Below are positions 1 to 9,737 of a stretch of DNA of 64,000 bases, piece by piece (the stretch's first letter is position 1; each line of letters starts with the position of its first letter). The position numbers and the translations under genes are program-made. The notes beneath the pieces are model-generated. The model had not been told where the DNA came from, did not search any database, and saw only the letters and a program-made list of their open reading frames with translations. This DNA comes from Bombyx mori (lineage: Eukaryota > Arthropoda > Insecta > Lepidoptera > Bombycidae): NCBI RefSeq assembly GCF_030269925.1, contig NC_085125.1, positions 1,208,501 through 1,272,500 of the forward strand, written 5' to 3'.

Positions 1-191
1 ATCGTTCCGTCATAAAACAAGACGTGCTACCGCTATCAAGCATGGCCCGCACTATGTGCTCACGATCATTTTGATCACATAACTTGATAAGAGCGGTGGA
101 CAATAACACGCCGCGTTGTTTACGCTCGCCACAAGATGAACTGAGGGCCGCCGACAACGTTAAATTATTTGCACTCGCAGTCGCATTAGTG
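1..191 (-). pseudogene. Bel/Pao retrotransposon: start of pol (protease), cut by window edge
   Basis: On the minus strand about 63 codons are open in one frame. They include the aspartic protease start: a short hydrophobic stretch runs into Met-Leu-Asp-Ser-Gly-Ser, with the Asp-Ser-Gly active-site triplet at 29-37. The frame is the one used by the gag at 3294-4608; a hAT transposon separates the two and its target duplication accounts exactly for the extra bases. In Bel/Pao elements gag, protease, RT, RNase H and integrase form one long polyprotein, so the rest of pol should lie left of base 1. The coding frame has no stop in this part. The element is nonetheless broken by the hAT. Family assignment rests on the gag type and on this gag-protease order. 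Confidence 0.75.
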
Positions 192-208
192 TAGCGATGG
201 GTAACTCG
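192..208 (+). repeat. hAT left terminal inverted repeat
   Basis: TAGCGATGGGTAACTCG follows directly after the left CATTAGTG duplication and matches the right end with a few mismatches. Confidence 0.75.
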
Positions 209-270
209 TCTATTTTAAATGAGGATGAGGGAGCACCTCATTTCACCTCGTGAGGTACTCATGAGGTACC

Positions 271-283
271 CCTCATTTGAGGT
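271..283 (+). promoter_or_regulatory. hAT subterminal inverted motif, left
   Basis: CCTCATTTGAGGT recurs in inverted orientation near the right end (3253-3265). The stretch 220-290 is rich in further CCTCA/TGAGG units. Clusters of short subterminal repeats of this kind serve as transposase binding sites in hAT elements; the role here is inferred. Confidence 0.5.
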
Positions 284-913
284 GAGTTAGCGCTTGCTCG
301 ATACGTCACCATTACGTCCCGGCCCGGCGCGACGCGGCGACGGCGCGGGCGATGAGTTGGTTGAGTTGAGGCCGAACGAGTGAGGGAGTCGAGCAAGTGT
401 TGCGCGCGCATTATACTCGAGTCGCGCTTCGTGTTACCGAATGCTACCGAATGCCGTCGCCGAGCGTGGCTTCGTTCGGGTTCTGCCGAAATGCAATTAT
501 TGCTCTCCCTCACACGTATAGTTTTCTTTCGCTCAGAATTTAAAATGAAAGAAATTAATGACACACTATTACCATTTTTAAGTGTGAGTAAATAAAGCTT
601 ATTATCCAAGGGATTATCAATCATAGGGAAATAAAAATATTTTATTTTAAAATTCTTTTTTAGTTTATAGTTTACCTCTGACCTTCGAAGTGCATTGTTG
701 TATCAATCTTTAACTTGTTACGTTGTTACTTGTTACTTGTTAATTACGTAAAGTCCGAAAAATACTTACAATATTCTGATTGTTTTGTTTATGTTGGTGG
801 TGGACTATTATTGCTAGCAGGTAGCAGTGTGGTTAACGGTGGTGGTGGTGATTTATTATAAAGCTATTTGTACCTATTTGATTTTTGCTTGACTGAAAGT
901 TTTTGGCGGTATT

Positions 914-2842
914 ATGGCTCCAACAGCAAAAAAATCTAAAACCTGGGAGTTTTTTACGGAATTAGGAGAACACAAGGCTAAATGTACAATTTGCTCGAAA
1001 ATTTTGTCACATAAAGGCGCAGGCCCTTATAATTTAACACGACATTTAAAATCATTCCATCCCCTTGTACTAACTGGTATTCAAGAAGATCGTATGGCTT
1101 TATTGAATTCAAATGCTAATATTAACGCCACAGATAGTGTTGCTATTCCTCTTGCACCTGCATTTCAACTTGTGTCTACGTCTCAAGGTGAGTCGTCTAC
1201 AGCCTGCTCGAATGAATCTACACAATTAGTACCAGCAGCTGCCGTTCCGATTCGTCGTCCTCAAGTTCATGCCAATAAAATTAATGAATATTTTTCAAAA
1301 CCGTTGTCATTAAAAAAAACTGAAATAGTGAATAAGATGCTCCTTGAAATGATTGTTAAAAATTATTTGCCTTTTACAATCGTTGAAAGTGATTCATTTA
1401 GAACATTTATACAAGAGTTGTCTCCTTCATATATGCCTCCATCACGAAAGACATTATCAAATGCCCTATTATTAAAATATTATAACATTGTTAGAGAAAA
1501 CGTGGCAAAAGTACTAAGAGAAGCGGAATACATAGCCCTAACTACGGATGCCTGGACTTCTTCATCTCACCAGCAATATGTTTCCGTCACAGCTCATTTT
1601 ATTATAAATACTAACATTAATTCAGTTATGCTTGAATGCATCCCAGATGCACAGCGTCATACCGCACAAAATCTAGCTCAATTAATAAAAAAAGTATGCA
1701 CAGACTGGGGTGTCGATGAAAAAATAGTGTCAGTTACTACCGACAATGCCAATAACATTCAAGCTGCCATTGCGTTACTCAAATGGAAGCAAGTGCCGTG
1801 TTTTGCACACACGTTGAACTTAATTGTCCAAGGGGGGTTAATAGAGATAAAAGACACTCAAATGAAGGTTAAGGCAATTGTAGAAATTTTTCGAAGAAGC
1901 GTTCTGGCAAGTGAGCGACTTACAGCCACACAGAGGCAGCTGGGAGAAAAAAACCTAAAAGTGAAACAAGATGTCATCACTCGGTGGAACTCGATATATG
2001 ACATGTTTGAGAGGATTTTAGAAATAAAAAAAAGTATTATCTCCACTATTGCCACTGATTATCCCAGCACGCCTAATTTGACCCCCGGTGACTTGCAGAT
2101 TTTGATTAAAAGCTGCGAACTGTTAAAGCATTTTAAATCAGTCACAGAAATAATGAGTGGAGAAAAGCACGTTACGGTTTCTCAGATAATAGTCTTAGCA
2201 AATTTATTAAAAAAAAAATGTGAGGTTTTTATCCAAGAGTCGGACAATATTCCTCAAAGCGTAAGGAATATGGCAATGCGGTTCCTGACAGATTTAACCA
2301 CGCGATTTAGGAACGTGGAAGACAATAAATTACTTGCTGTATCTACTCTACTCGATCCTAGATTTAAGACGTACGGGTTCCCCGACGATAAAACACCTAG
2401 TGTTGACAACGCAAAAAAATATCTTTCAAATATAGCAGCTAAAACGACTACTACCACAAATTTAGAACTTACAGAAAATATAATACAAAACGTAACTCCA
2501 GAAACTCCAGAAAAACCTAGCATTTGGGACGATTTCGATTTAAAAGTTGTAGATGCAGTAAAAAAACAGAACCCGACCGCAGCCGCTATAGTTGAAGTCG
2601 ACAAGTATTTTGATGAGCCTCTTGTCAGCAGAAGAACCACTGATCCCATATTATGGTGGTACATGAAACGGCATACGTATCCGCGACTATACGATGTCGT
2701 GAAGAAACATTTCTGTATCCCCGCTACGTCAACTCCTTCTGAAAGAATTTTTTCAAAAGCAGGGCATGTTGTCACTGATAGACGTAACCGTTTGGACGGT
2801 CAAAAGGTCCGCATGATTTTATTTTTAAATGCAAACATGTGA
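914..2842 (+). CDS. hAT-family transposase, intact
   Basis: This 642-residue protein would bind the element ends and cut and paste the element in the nucleus. The N-terminus (about residues 10-55) is a BED-type zinc finger with a CX2C pair followed by His-X4-His. The RNase-H-like core shows the first catalytic Asp in TTDAWTS (about D212), the second in TTDNANN (about D277) and the Glu in the PSERIFSKAG block (about E610). The C-terminal 80 residues are the hAT dimerisation region, with the conserved WW, PSER and RRNRL blocks. Length is normal for the family. ATG at 914 has A at -3 and G at +4 and is followed by the zinc finger, so it is a good start. No stop or frameshift is visible. It resembles ZBED-like proteins, but the flanking target duplication shows it is a transposon gene. 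Confidence 0.92.
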   Translation: MAPTAKKSKTWEFFTELGEHKAKCTICSKILSHKGAGPYNLTRHLKSFHPLVLTGIQEDRMALLNSNANINATDSVAIPLAPAFQLVSTSQGESSTACSNESTQLVPAAAVPIRRPQVHANKINEYFSKPLSLKKTEIVNKMLLEMIVKNYLPFTIVESDSFRTFIQELSPSYMPPSRKTLSNALLLKYYNIVRENVAKVLREAEYIALTTDAWTSSSHQQYVSVTAHFIINTNINSVMLECIPDAQRHTAQNLAQLIKKVCTDWGVDEKIVSVTTDNANNIQAAIALLKWKQVPCFAHTLNLIVQGGLIEIKDTQMKVKAIVEIFRRSVLASERLTATQRQLGEKNLKVKQDVITRWNSIYDMFERILEIKKSIISTIATDYPSTPNLTPGDLQILIKSCELLKHFKSVTEIMSGEKHVTVSQIIVLANLLKKKCEVFIQESDNIPQSVRNMAMRFLTDLTTRFRNVEDNKLLAVSTLLDPRFKTYGFPDDKTPSVDNAKKYLSNIAAKTTTTTNLELTENIIQNVTPETPEKPSIWDDFDLKVVDAVKKQNPTAAAIVEVDKYFDEPLVSRRTTDPILWWYMKRHTYPRLYDVVKKHFCIPATSTPSERIFSKAGHVVTDRRNRLDGQKVRMILFLNANM

Positions 2843-3252
2843 TTTTTTCCTTCGTCTTAATTTTTTTTATTAATTTATATATATACACTTTTTCTCAATA
2901 TAAGCACTCAATATTTTTTTATGCTTTGTTTTATTTAAGATCTCTGTGACTTTTATTTTAGCACCCCTAATATTCCTTCTATAACTATATAATTAAATTC
3001 AAACAAACAAAACATACAAACAGTTAAAAAAATTAAACAAAAATAAACATGTTTGTAATTTCGTTTGATCTGAGACTTCCCGCCTCAGTTCAGCTCAACT
3101 TGGCTCAACTCCCTCGTTTCCATTCATCTGATTCACGTTCACAGATAATAACCTCGCCGAACATTTTTCTCACTCACTCACTAGCGTGAAGAGGTTCGTG
3201 AGGCGGTTCAATATTGAAATTCGAGTAACTCTTTCAATTTACTGTCACGAGT

Positions 3253-3265
3253 ACCTCAAATGAGG
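3253..3265 (-). promoter_or_regulatory. hAT subterminal inverted motif, right
   Basis: Mirror copy of the motif at 271-283, about 30 bases inside the right end of the hAT element. Confidence 0.5.
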
Positions 3266-3276
3266 CAACTCATGAG

Positions 3277-3293
3277 TGAGGTACCCAACTCTA
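3277..3293 (-). repeat. hAT right terminal inverted repeat
   Basis: Read on the minus strand the end begins TAGAGTTGGGTACCTCA. It abuts the right copy of the CATTAGTG duplication at 3294-3301. Confidence 0.75.
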
Positions 3294-4608
3294 CATTAGT
3301 GCTCGTTACGGCGTCAGTGGGCAATGACGTTGATACGGAATGAGACGAACTCCCGTTTGACATGGTTTTATGATTGTTATTACTAGAGTTTGTAGTACCT
3401 TTGTTCTCCGACGAATGTATTAACGTGTTATGCCGACGCTTACATATTTTGCAACCCGGCCTTTTACATCGATTGGCAAAGTGACCTGCACGAAAACAAT
3501 TATAGCAGACTTTATAACTAGGTAATAATTTGATACGGGCGTCTATACTAAGTGCAAGAAATGCTGAACAATTACTTAGAATGTGATCGGCTTGAAAGTG
3601 GGGACATTGCTTACTAGAACTATTATAATCCTGTGATATAACCATAGATTGCATCGCATTATAATTGGACTTAGGCTTAGCAACAGTGGGATTATTGCTA
3701 TTTCGTGTTAACTCTAGTGTTTCTACTAAATCAGCGCGAGTGCGAATAAATTGCAGGAATGCATCAAATGTTATTGTGCTATCTTTGTCTATGCGACCTT
3801 TGTGTTCCTCCCACTCACGATATGTTTGCTGACTTAACTTACGAGTAACTATGTATATAAGCAAAGTGTCCCAATGCTGAACAGGTTCACCTAAAGATTC
3901 TAAAGTGCGCAAATTCTTGTTAAGTTGGTCGATCATACCTTTTAACGCAACAGATGATTCCTTTGAAATAGTGTTTAAGTTAAATAAGGATGACACATGA
4001 TTTTGTACTAACAACCTTTTGTTATCGAAGCGATCACAAATTAGCTTCCAAGCTATATCATAATTGCTTGCCGAGAACCCAATAGAATTGATTACCACAG
4101 CAGCAGATCCCTCCAGAGACGCTCGCAAATAATGAAACTTGTTAATTTGATCAATTTCATCGTTACAGTGAATGAGACTAGTAAAAGTGTCCCGGAACTC
4201 CAACCAATTGCTATAACACCCATTAAACTTTGGTAGCTGTATAGTGGGCAATTTAACAGGTTTACGTTGACTAATACGGGAACATTTATCACTATTTACG
4301 GACTCATTATCATTTTTATACTTACTTATCAACTCATGTGACCTAGACAGAGTTTTGTAATACAGGGACTCAAACTCGGCACGTTCAGAGAACTGAGCCT
4401 TGACATCATCTACCAAACATTCTAATCGCAACTGTACCTCGTCGTACTGCTCATATAAAGCCTCGATTTTACCCATCCGTAACTGCAATTCCTTGATCTC
4501 ACAACTAGTCAACTGCTTGTTACTCGATGCATCAAGGAAGTTGTGAAATGCAGTTAAACGGCCCTTGAAACTTCCTCGTTTTTTAACTAATTCTCTTTCT
4601 TCGGACAT
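3294..4608 (-). pseudogene. Bel/Pao retrotransposon gag, interrupted at its 3' side by the hAT
   Basis: About 438 codons are open from ATG at 4608 down to the hAT insertion; anything read beyond 3294 is transposon sequence. The product is the structural Gag of a Bel/Pao LTR retrotransposon, which assembles the particle and packages RNA. The N-terminal 110 residues are charged and predicted to be helical. They are followed by the conserved block with LPKFNG and WLEFRDTF typical of this Gag group (about residues 125-145), then a helical region. Near residues 365-400 is a zinc knuckle CX2CX4HX4C, then CX2CX3HX4H, as in Pao-type Gag. The frame resumes at base 191 with protease. Apart from the insertion I see no stop, so the host element was young when hit. 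Confidence 0.82.
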
Positions 4609-5040
4609 ACTGGGAACCGAGTGTAGTCAACCTGGAATTGATTTGATAACAATTCAATTTTGACCAAATTCCTAAATACCGATATACTAATTACCTAACG
4701 TCGGAAATTAAGGACAATACAATAATTGATTATTTATTATGTACACTAATACGGTTTTATTAACTGAATTATAGCAAATTAAATTCTTTAATATCTATCT
4801 AACGCCAACTAAACATTAATAATACCTACCTACACACTAACAACTATCTAAGGTGAAAAATTAACTAAAATGCAACTATACAATTATAAATGTAGCAAAT
4901 ATCTACTGTACTTCACTGTTACAATGAGTACGTATAATTGTATTCGCAAATAATCATCATTAAAGACGATAAGGCAAACTATTCACAATGCGCATAGGTA
5001 TCTACGTTAAACTCAGGACAAAACAGCACTGACCTTTTAA
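4609..5040 (-). other. Probable leader and 5' LTR region of the Bel/Pao element (limits unclear)
   Basis: This AT-rich stretch lies directly upstream of the gag start on the minus strand, where the untranslated leader, primer binding site and 5' LTR should be. AATAAA-type signals occur on the minus strand near 4720-4760. I could not fix the LTR limits or a convincing tRNA primer site, and the 3' LTR lies outside the window. Confidence 0.35.
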
Positions 5041-5430
5041 TATCCTTAATTATGGTTACATACTACCTGACCGAGTGTTGGGTGATGATATTTTACTATA
5101 ATGTTACTATAAACACCGTAAATTATCTTGAAGTTTTTTGTCCAGATATCCGTTATCGGCTTATACCCTCCACGGCAAATTTCAATGTAATTATTCAATT
5201 CCGCTGTTTAATAATTATCTTCAAGAAATCCAACATCGGCTCGAATGACCACATGATGGGGGAAATGAATAGGGACTCTTCATAAAAACTCCAAAATAGT
5301 GTCTTGTAAAAATACGTGTATTGCCTTGATGACGAACAAAGATGGAATGAATGAACTTAAAATTAATTAACTCCAATTGGCTTGCGCGTGTATTTGCTAT
5401 CTGCAAACGAGCAGGCTCTTTGCTCGGACA
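5041..5430. other. No feature recognised
   Basis: AT-rich sequence between the Bel/Pao element and a Bm1 copy. Short open frames here have no recognisable motif. Confidence 0.5.
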
Positions 5431-5680
5431 CTGGTGGTAGGACCTCTTGTGAGTCCGCACGGGTAGGTACCACCGCCCTGCCTATTTCTGCCGTGAAGCA
5501 GTAATGCGTTTCGGTTTGAAGGGTGGGGTAGCCGTTGTAACTATACTGAGACCTTAGAACTTATATCTCAAGGTGGGTGGCGCATTTACGTTGTAGATGT
5601 CTATGGGCTCCAGTAACCACTTAATACCAGATGGGCCGTGAGCTCGTCCACCCATCTAAGCAATAAAAAAATAAAAAAAA
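5431..5680 (+). repeat. Bm1 SINE, 5'-truncated
   Basis: Body and tail of Bm1, from CTGGTGGTAGGACCTC to the A-rich tail after AAGCAATAAAA. The tRNA-like head is missing. Full-length Bm1 copies in this window (for example 24434-24876) show the complete layout: head with A and B boxes, a linker with AAATTATAATTTGCG, body, and tail. Confidence 0.9.
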
Positions 5681-6136
5681 GGTAGCGAATAGTATTGCAA
5701 TATTTGACTACGAGTATTTGGAAATCACGGATGCTTTGGAGTAGAAGTAAGCGCAATGGTGTAAGGAAAATATGTCCCTTTCACATTTTTTTAATTCGGT
5801 AATTAATGTAGTCGACTCTTCATTTCCTTTTCCACTTTAAAACACAACTCATTACGCAAGAATGCAAAAGCAAATTTACAAAACCCTTACAGCGTTGGGG
5901 GTACCTCGAGAAGATATCCATTTCGTGAATCCGTTTAAAAATGTACTGCGCGAGAAACGTAACCGAGTTAATTATTTTGCTGCCTCGGCTCCCTGCGGTT
6001 ACGGTAGGACAAATGAAGACAAATCGTTGACAGTAGTCTGTTGGAATCCCGTTGGAATGGACCTTACTATTCGCTAATTGAACTAGATTGAAACTCGATT
6101 TTGAAGTCTCTCCCAAATTTATTGTTTAGGTCATGT
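5681..6136. other. No feature recognised
   Basis: A 71-codon frame at 5862-6077 has no motif I know and no sign of being a gene. Confidence 0.45.
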
Positions 6137-6140
6137 TTTT

Positions 6141-6504
6141 GACATGACAACGTCTTATAATTCGATGGAGCCGATTGCACGCACGAAAAAACATGACTCA
6201 TGCGTTACCTCTCTCTGAGGCGTTCCATTTAAGGCTTGAAGTGCAAGCGAGAGCGCGCAACGAGCGACAAAGAGGCACAATCGCCCTCCGCGTTCGGCAG
6301 CGTTCGACATCTGTCTCTCTCCTACTTGAGTGAGCGATGCATCCGCGTGGACAACTGCTATACAATAATACATTTACATGTTTTCGTCAAGTATGAAATT
6401 CAGTGAAAAGTGAATATGGTGTCAATTGTTTATAGCAACGATAATTGCGATAGTTGAAAAATGAAACCATTCCATCAGTATTTTCTTATGACGTTGTCAC
6501 GTTC
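6141..6504. mobile_element. Candidate MITE with short inverted ends
   Basis: The ends share an inverted block: TGACAACGTC at about 6145-6154 and GACGTTGTCA at 6490-6499, with partly matching bases on both sides. The interior is GC-richer than its surroundings and non-coding. Size (about 365 bp) fits a non-autonomous DNA element. No clear target duplication was found, so the superfamily is open. Confidence 0.4.
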
Positions 6505-6507
6505 AAC

Positions 6508-6964
6508 TATCGTCAGTAAGCCGGCTTTACAGACCAACGATTTTTTTTGTCATCTAGAGGCGTAACGGGCTCTTGGTCTCTCTGGAGTTGAGTGGTTGCC
6601 GGAATAGACATCACACGGAAAGAACGCCGCATATGTAAATGAATACAAGATATGAATCAACGGACTATTTTTGATTCCAAAAAACTCATTAAGTTATTCA
6701 GTATATAGTTGGAAATCACGACATGAGGATTGCCTTCCGACATGGAGCAGGTTAAAGCCTCAATTGTGTGGTATAAATGCAGCCCCAATTATTAAAGCAG
6801 GAAGACCTGGGTGCTTTTTTGCAGAAATAGGCAGGATGTTAAATAAAACACAGAGTGAAAGGGTACTTAAAGATGAAAGGAACTAATCAGATTACCAGGT
6901 GTACCAGCAACTGTTTCTTTATTATTTAGAGCTCACAGTTTTGAGTGGTTATTGGTTTTTATAG
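6508..6964. other. No feature recognised
   Basis: Non-coding sequence. The 71-codon frame at 6671-6886 shows no domain. Confidence 0.45.
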
Positions 6965-7046
6965 TAGAACGGCCGCTCCATCCCTCGAACCGAAACCCAT
7001 TACTGCTTCACGGTAGCAATAGGCAGGAGGTCGTGGTACCTACTCG
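6965..7046 (-). repeat. Bm1 SINE fragment, diverged
   Basis: About 80 bases match the middle of the Bm1 body on the minus strand (block around CATTACTGCTTCACGG). Several substitutions indicate an old copy. Confidence 0.7.
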
Positions 7047-7380
7047 TATATTTTACAAAACGGGTTTATGGAGTCATCAGTTTCCAGAGACAAATCCGAA
7101 AAGTTTTACTAACTATTATTACTATTAAGTAGCTAGTGGCCTGAACTGACAGTCGGAATATTGGTAATCGAAAATTTTACGTTCATATGTGAGACGTATC
7201 TTAAATGTTACGAGTGCGACATGTTAGATTTCTCGAATTCCATTATTTCATAATACATAGAGAGTAAGATTACGTTTGAATCGAGATTTCGTGGTAGTTC
7301 CGACAATACTATCTGATTGAGGTGGGCGAAACTTTTTTGTCATATTTCCCCTGTATTTGCCAACTATTGTCCGCGTTTTA
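7047..7380. other. No feature recognised
   Basis: AT-rich DNA between a Bm1 fragment and a Helentron-like element. Confidence 0.45.
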
Positions 7381-7382
7381 TT

Positions 7383-8009
7383 GAAGTGAAACTTCTTTAT
7401 CGGCGTTGGAAAAAAATTTACCGTCACATTTTTCGGTTACGCGTCACATTTTTCCGTTACGCGCCATCTTTTTCTTCACCATTCATTGTTGCCGTACACA
7501 AGTGAAGGTGCCTCTTTACTCGGTAACAATAATTATAAAATACCGATGATTTTAAGTGGAGATTTTAATGTAAATTTTGCATCGGAAAATTCTTTGAAGC
7601 TAGTTGAATTTCTGAAAGATAAATTGAATTTATCCATGAAAAACAGTCCTCAAACGTCAACAACAAGATCTGGCACTACAATTGATGGAGTTTTTACTCG
7701 GTCACTAAATTTCGTGGAATGTAAACCATATATTTCATATTTCAGTTACCATAAGCCATTAATTACAAAAATATATTATTATAATGACAATGACAATGAT
7801 AGTAATAATTCTATTACAATTAATGAAATGCTGTAATAATCTTAGTAGCAAAAAGGTAAAGTGAAATAATTGTATTATTTGTATTCATGTCTATGATAAT
7901 AAAATCCTTTTGTTTAAACTTTATCTAATTTAACTTTATTTAACCAATTTCTAGAAAGTTGCATGTAGATCATTTTTCGAAAAATAAGGCCATAAACAAG
8001 TTTCACTTC
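7383..8009 (+). mobile_element. Helentron-like element remnant with subterminal inverted repeats
   Basis: GAAGTGAAACTT at 7383-7394 is mirrored exactly by AAGTTTCACTTC at 7998-8009. An imperfect 20-bp tandem duplication (CGTCACATTTTTCGGTTACG type) lies at about 7422-7461. Between the repeats is a piece of an endonuclease (7486-7836) of the kind carried by Helentrons, the Helitron subgroup that encodes an AP-type endonuclease and has such short subterminal inverted repeats. The replication initiator and helicase are absent, so this is an internally deleted copy. The same terminal block bounds a shorter element at 28150-28393. Confidence 0.5.
7486..7836 (+). pseudogene. AP-endonuclease-like C-terminal fragment (Helentron type)
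   Basis: About 95 residues from near codon 15 onward look like the C-terminal half of an exonuclease-endonuclease-phosphatase domain. The block SGDFNVNF is the conserved GDFN motif, TTRSGTTIDGVF is the following strand and loop, and YFSYHKPL holds the terminal His as in the SDH box of LINE endonucleases. The first 14 residues come from upstream non-coding DNA, so the listed start is only the first ATG of the open frame. Wording of the motifs resembles the endonuclease of Helentrons more than that of the LINEs in this window. The N-terminal half of the domain is missing, so the piece cannot be active. Confidence 0.55.
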
Positions 8010-8012
8010 TTA

Positions 8013-8340
8013 CGTGTGTACACTAGTACACGCACACATTTTTTTATCGAAGAAGCCACCGTCGAGTCGTACTGGATGTATTTTTATACAATTCATTTCT
8101 CTTCCGTGAAAACAAAATGGAACGATCTGATCGGGAAATTTCTTACTTTTAACAGCAGATAGTAATTGTTTGTCAAAAAGTTTTATACTTTTGTATTTTT
8201 ATAATGGATATTCCAGAATACTGCTCTGTTAGGTTTTGTGTCTAAAATATATGCGGTGATATTAACGTCTATATAAATCAATAGCCATTTAAAATCAAGC
8301 AGGCGTAATCTTGTCTGCCCAGCAATCACAATGAATTCTC
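8013..8340. other. No feature recognised
   Basis: AT-rich DNA between the Helentron-like remnant and a LINE 3' end. Confidence 0.45.
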
Positions 8341-8460
8341 TTTTTTTTTTATTGCCCTTTTAGGCAGACGAGCATACGGCCCACCTGATGGTGAGTGGTT
8401 ACCGTCGCCCATGGACTTCAGCAATGCCAGGGGCAGAGCCAAACCGCTGCCTACCGCTTA
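8341..8460 (-). repeat. LINE 3' end (family with GRQRLGSAPGIAEVHG C-terminus)
   Basis: On the minus strand the last codons of a LINE ORF2 and a short 3' UTR run into a poly(A) tail (T-run at 8341-8351). The C-terminal wording around GRQRLGSAPGIAEVHG recurs in five other fragments here (10606, 25686, 45151, 53923, 60655). The 3' UTR, with CACCATCAGGTGGGC and GCTCGTCTGCC and then AGGCAATAAAA, resembles the Bm1 tail. The clade is probably CR1 or Jockey; I cannot decide from so short a piece. Confidence 0.7.
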
Positions 8461-8935
8461 AAAATTTATCTCAAATTCTTGGTTGTTGGTATATAAAAAT
8501 AAAAAGTTCCGAAATTCGGTAAACAACCGCGGTCAGTGCAAAGCAAATTTGATCCCGTCCTGATTGCACTAAAATATTCACACCATAAAAACCCCAAACG
8601 TACAACATCCAGTATATAAGCAGTAAGTAAACGACAATCGGTGAAGTGGGTTATCACCGCCCTTGGGGTATAGCACTTGCAAGCTCATACCGAAACTTGT
8701 GATGTAGATGTAACTACGGGCAGATGGACGGTAAAGGGAAATTCTCACACGCATTTGGTTTGGGGTCTTAGCGTGTAGTTATGGGGTAATACGCTGTTGA
8801 GCGTTGGCGGGTTTTGCCTTTCGAAAATATATAAATAATTGGAGTAGGTCATGACTTAACGAGACATGAAGGTCCAGACAATTAGGAATTGTTTCATTTT
8901 AGACATGAGTGAAGGTCTCTTCAAATGCCCCCGAT
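8461..8935. other. No feature recognised
   Basis: No motif or repeat known to me. Confidence 0.4.
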
Positions 8936-9123
8936 TATTTTCGGTCTCTTGCCTTTCGCGTCCAGCCCCTACCAACCACTTTGACCAGGTCATCAGTCCA
9001 CCTCGTTGGCTGTCTCTGCCCGGGTTACGACGTCCAATCCGAGGTCTTCATCTCAGTACTTTTGTGCCCCACCGAATACTAAAACCTATTTTACATCAAA
9101 TCGCTTCCTCTTGCCTAATATAA
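8936..9123 (-). pseudogene. LINE ORF2 C-terminal remnant
   Basis: On the minus strand the frame reads WTDDLVKVVG, part of the GRPPTRW-TDDL-type C-terminus common to RTE/BovB-like LINE ORF2 proteins. Frame changes around it show decay. Only about 50 codons are recognisable. Confidence 0.5.
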
Positions 9124-9402
9124 CCGCAGTCAAATCATGAAAGCTTAAAGGTCGGAAAGTAGAATACTTATTCGTTTCTATTCTACATAGGAAATCGAGT
9201 TCGGTGACCGGCGATTTTCTGACTACGTAATAAGTGACATCCTAACAAAATGTCCACTTATTTACAGCGCTTTTTGACCGAAATCTCATAAGTTTACAAA
9301 GTTAAAGCATCAGATAACAGGGCCAAGTCGATAAAAAGGCTTGCATTACAAACTCTAGTAAAAAATACACTGTCTTACTCTTTAGACCATAATCTTAATC
9401 AC

Positions 9403-9420
9403 CTATATATATATATATAT
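9403..9420. repeat. (TA)n dinucleotide run
   Basis: About nine TA units, directly beside the tail of a Bm1 copy. Such runs often grow at SINE tails. Confidence 0.9.
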
Positions 9421-9672
9421 TTTTTATTTTTATTTTTTATTGCTTGGATGGGTGGGCTAGTTAGTAGACGAGTGTTAAGTGGTTACTGGAGTCCATAGAC
9501 ATCTACAACGTAAATGGGCCATCCGCCTTGAGACTGAGACATAAGTTCTAAAGTCTCAGGTATAGCTACAACGGCTGCCCCATCCTTCAAACCGAAACGC
9601 ATTACTGCTTCAGAAATAAGCAGGGTGGTGGTACCTACCCGCGCGGACTCTCAATAGGTCCTACCACCAGTA
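9421..9672 (-). repeat. Bm1 SINE, head missing
   Basis: Minus-strand copy from the A-rich tail (T-run at 9421) to CTACCACCAG. Small internal insertions near 9450 and 9530 mark it as older than the best copies. Confidence 0.88.
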
Positions 9673-9737
9673 TAAACAACCAAAGTTACTTGTAGCGATT
9701 TTTTTTACTGTTACCACAAAATCTGTTATAACTATTA

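Larger units (their letters stand above)
192..3293 (+). mobile_element. hAT DNA transposon, complete copy (3102 bp)
   Basis: The element is bounded by identical 8-bp direct repeats CATTAGTG at 184-191 and 3294-3301, the target duplication size of hAT transposons. Its ends are imperfect inverted repeats: TAGCGATGGGTAACTCG at 192-208, and on the other strand TAGAGTTGGGTACCTCA read inward from 3293. A 13-bp inverted motif CCTCATTTGAGGT lies just inside each end (271-283; mirrored at 3253-3265), as expected for transposase binding sites. The single gene at 914-2842 encodes an intact transposase. The insertion lies inside a Bel/Pao gag-pol frame and is therefore younger than that element. Intact ends, intact ORF and perfect target duplication suggest a recent, possibly still mobile copy; that is an inference. 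Confidence 0.9.

Noticed and set aside
5862..6077. 71-codon protein
   Set aside because: No motif, no signal of selection visible by eye, and length expected by chance.
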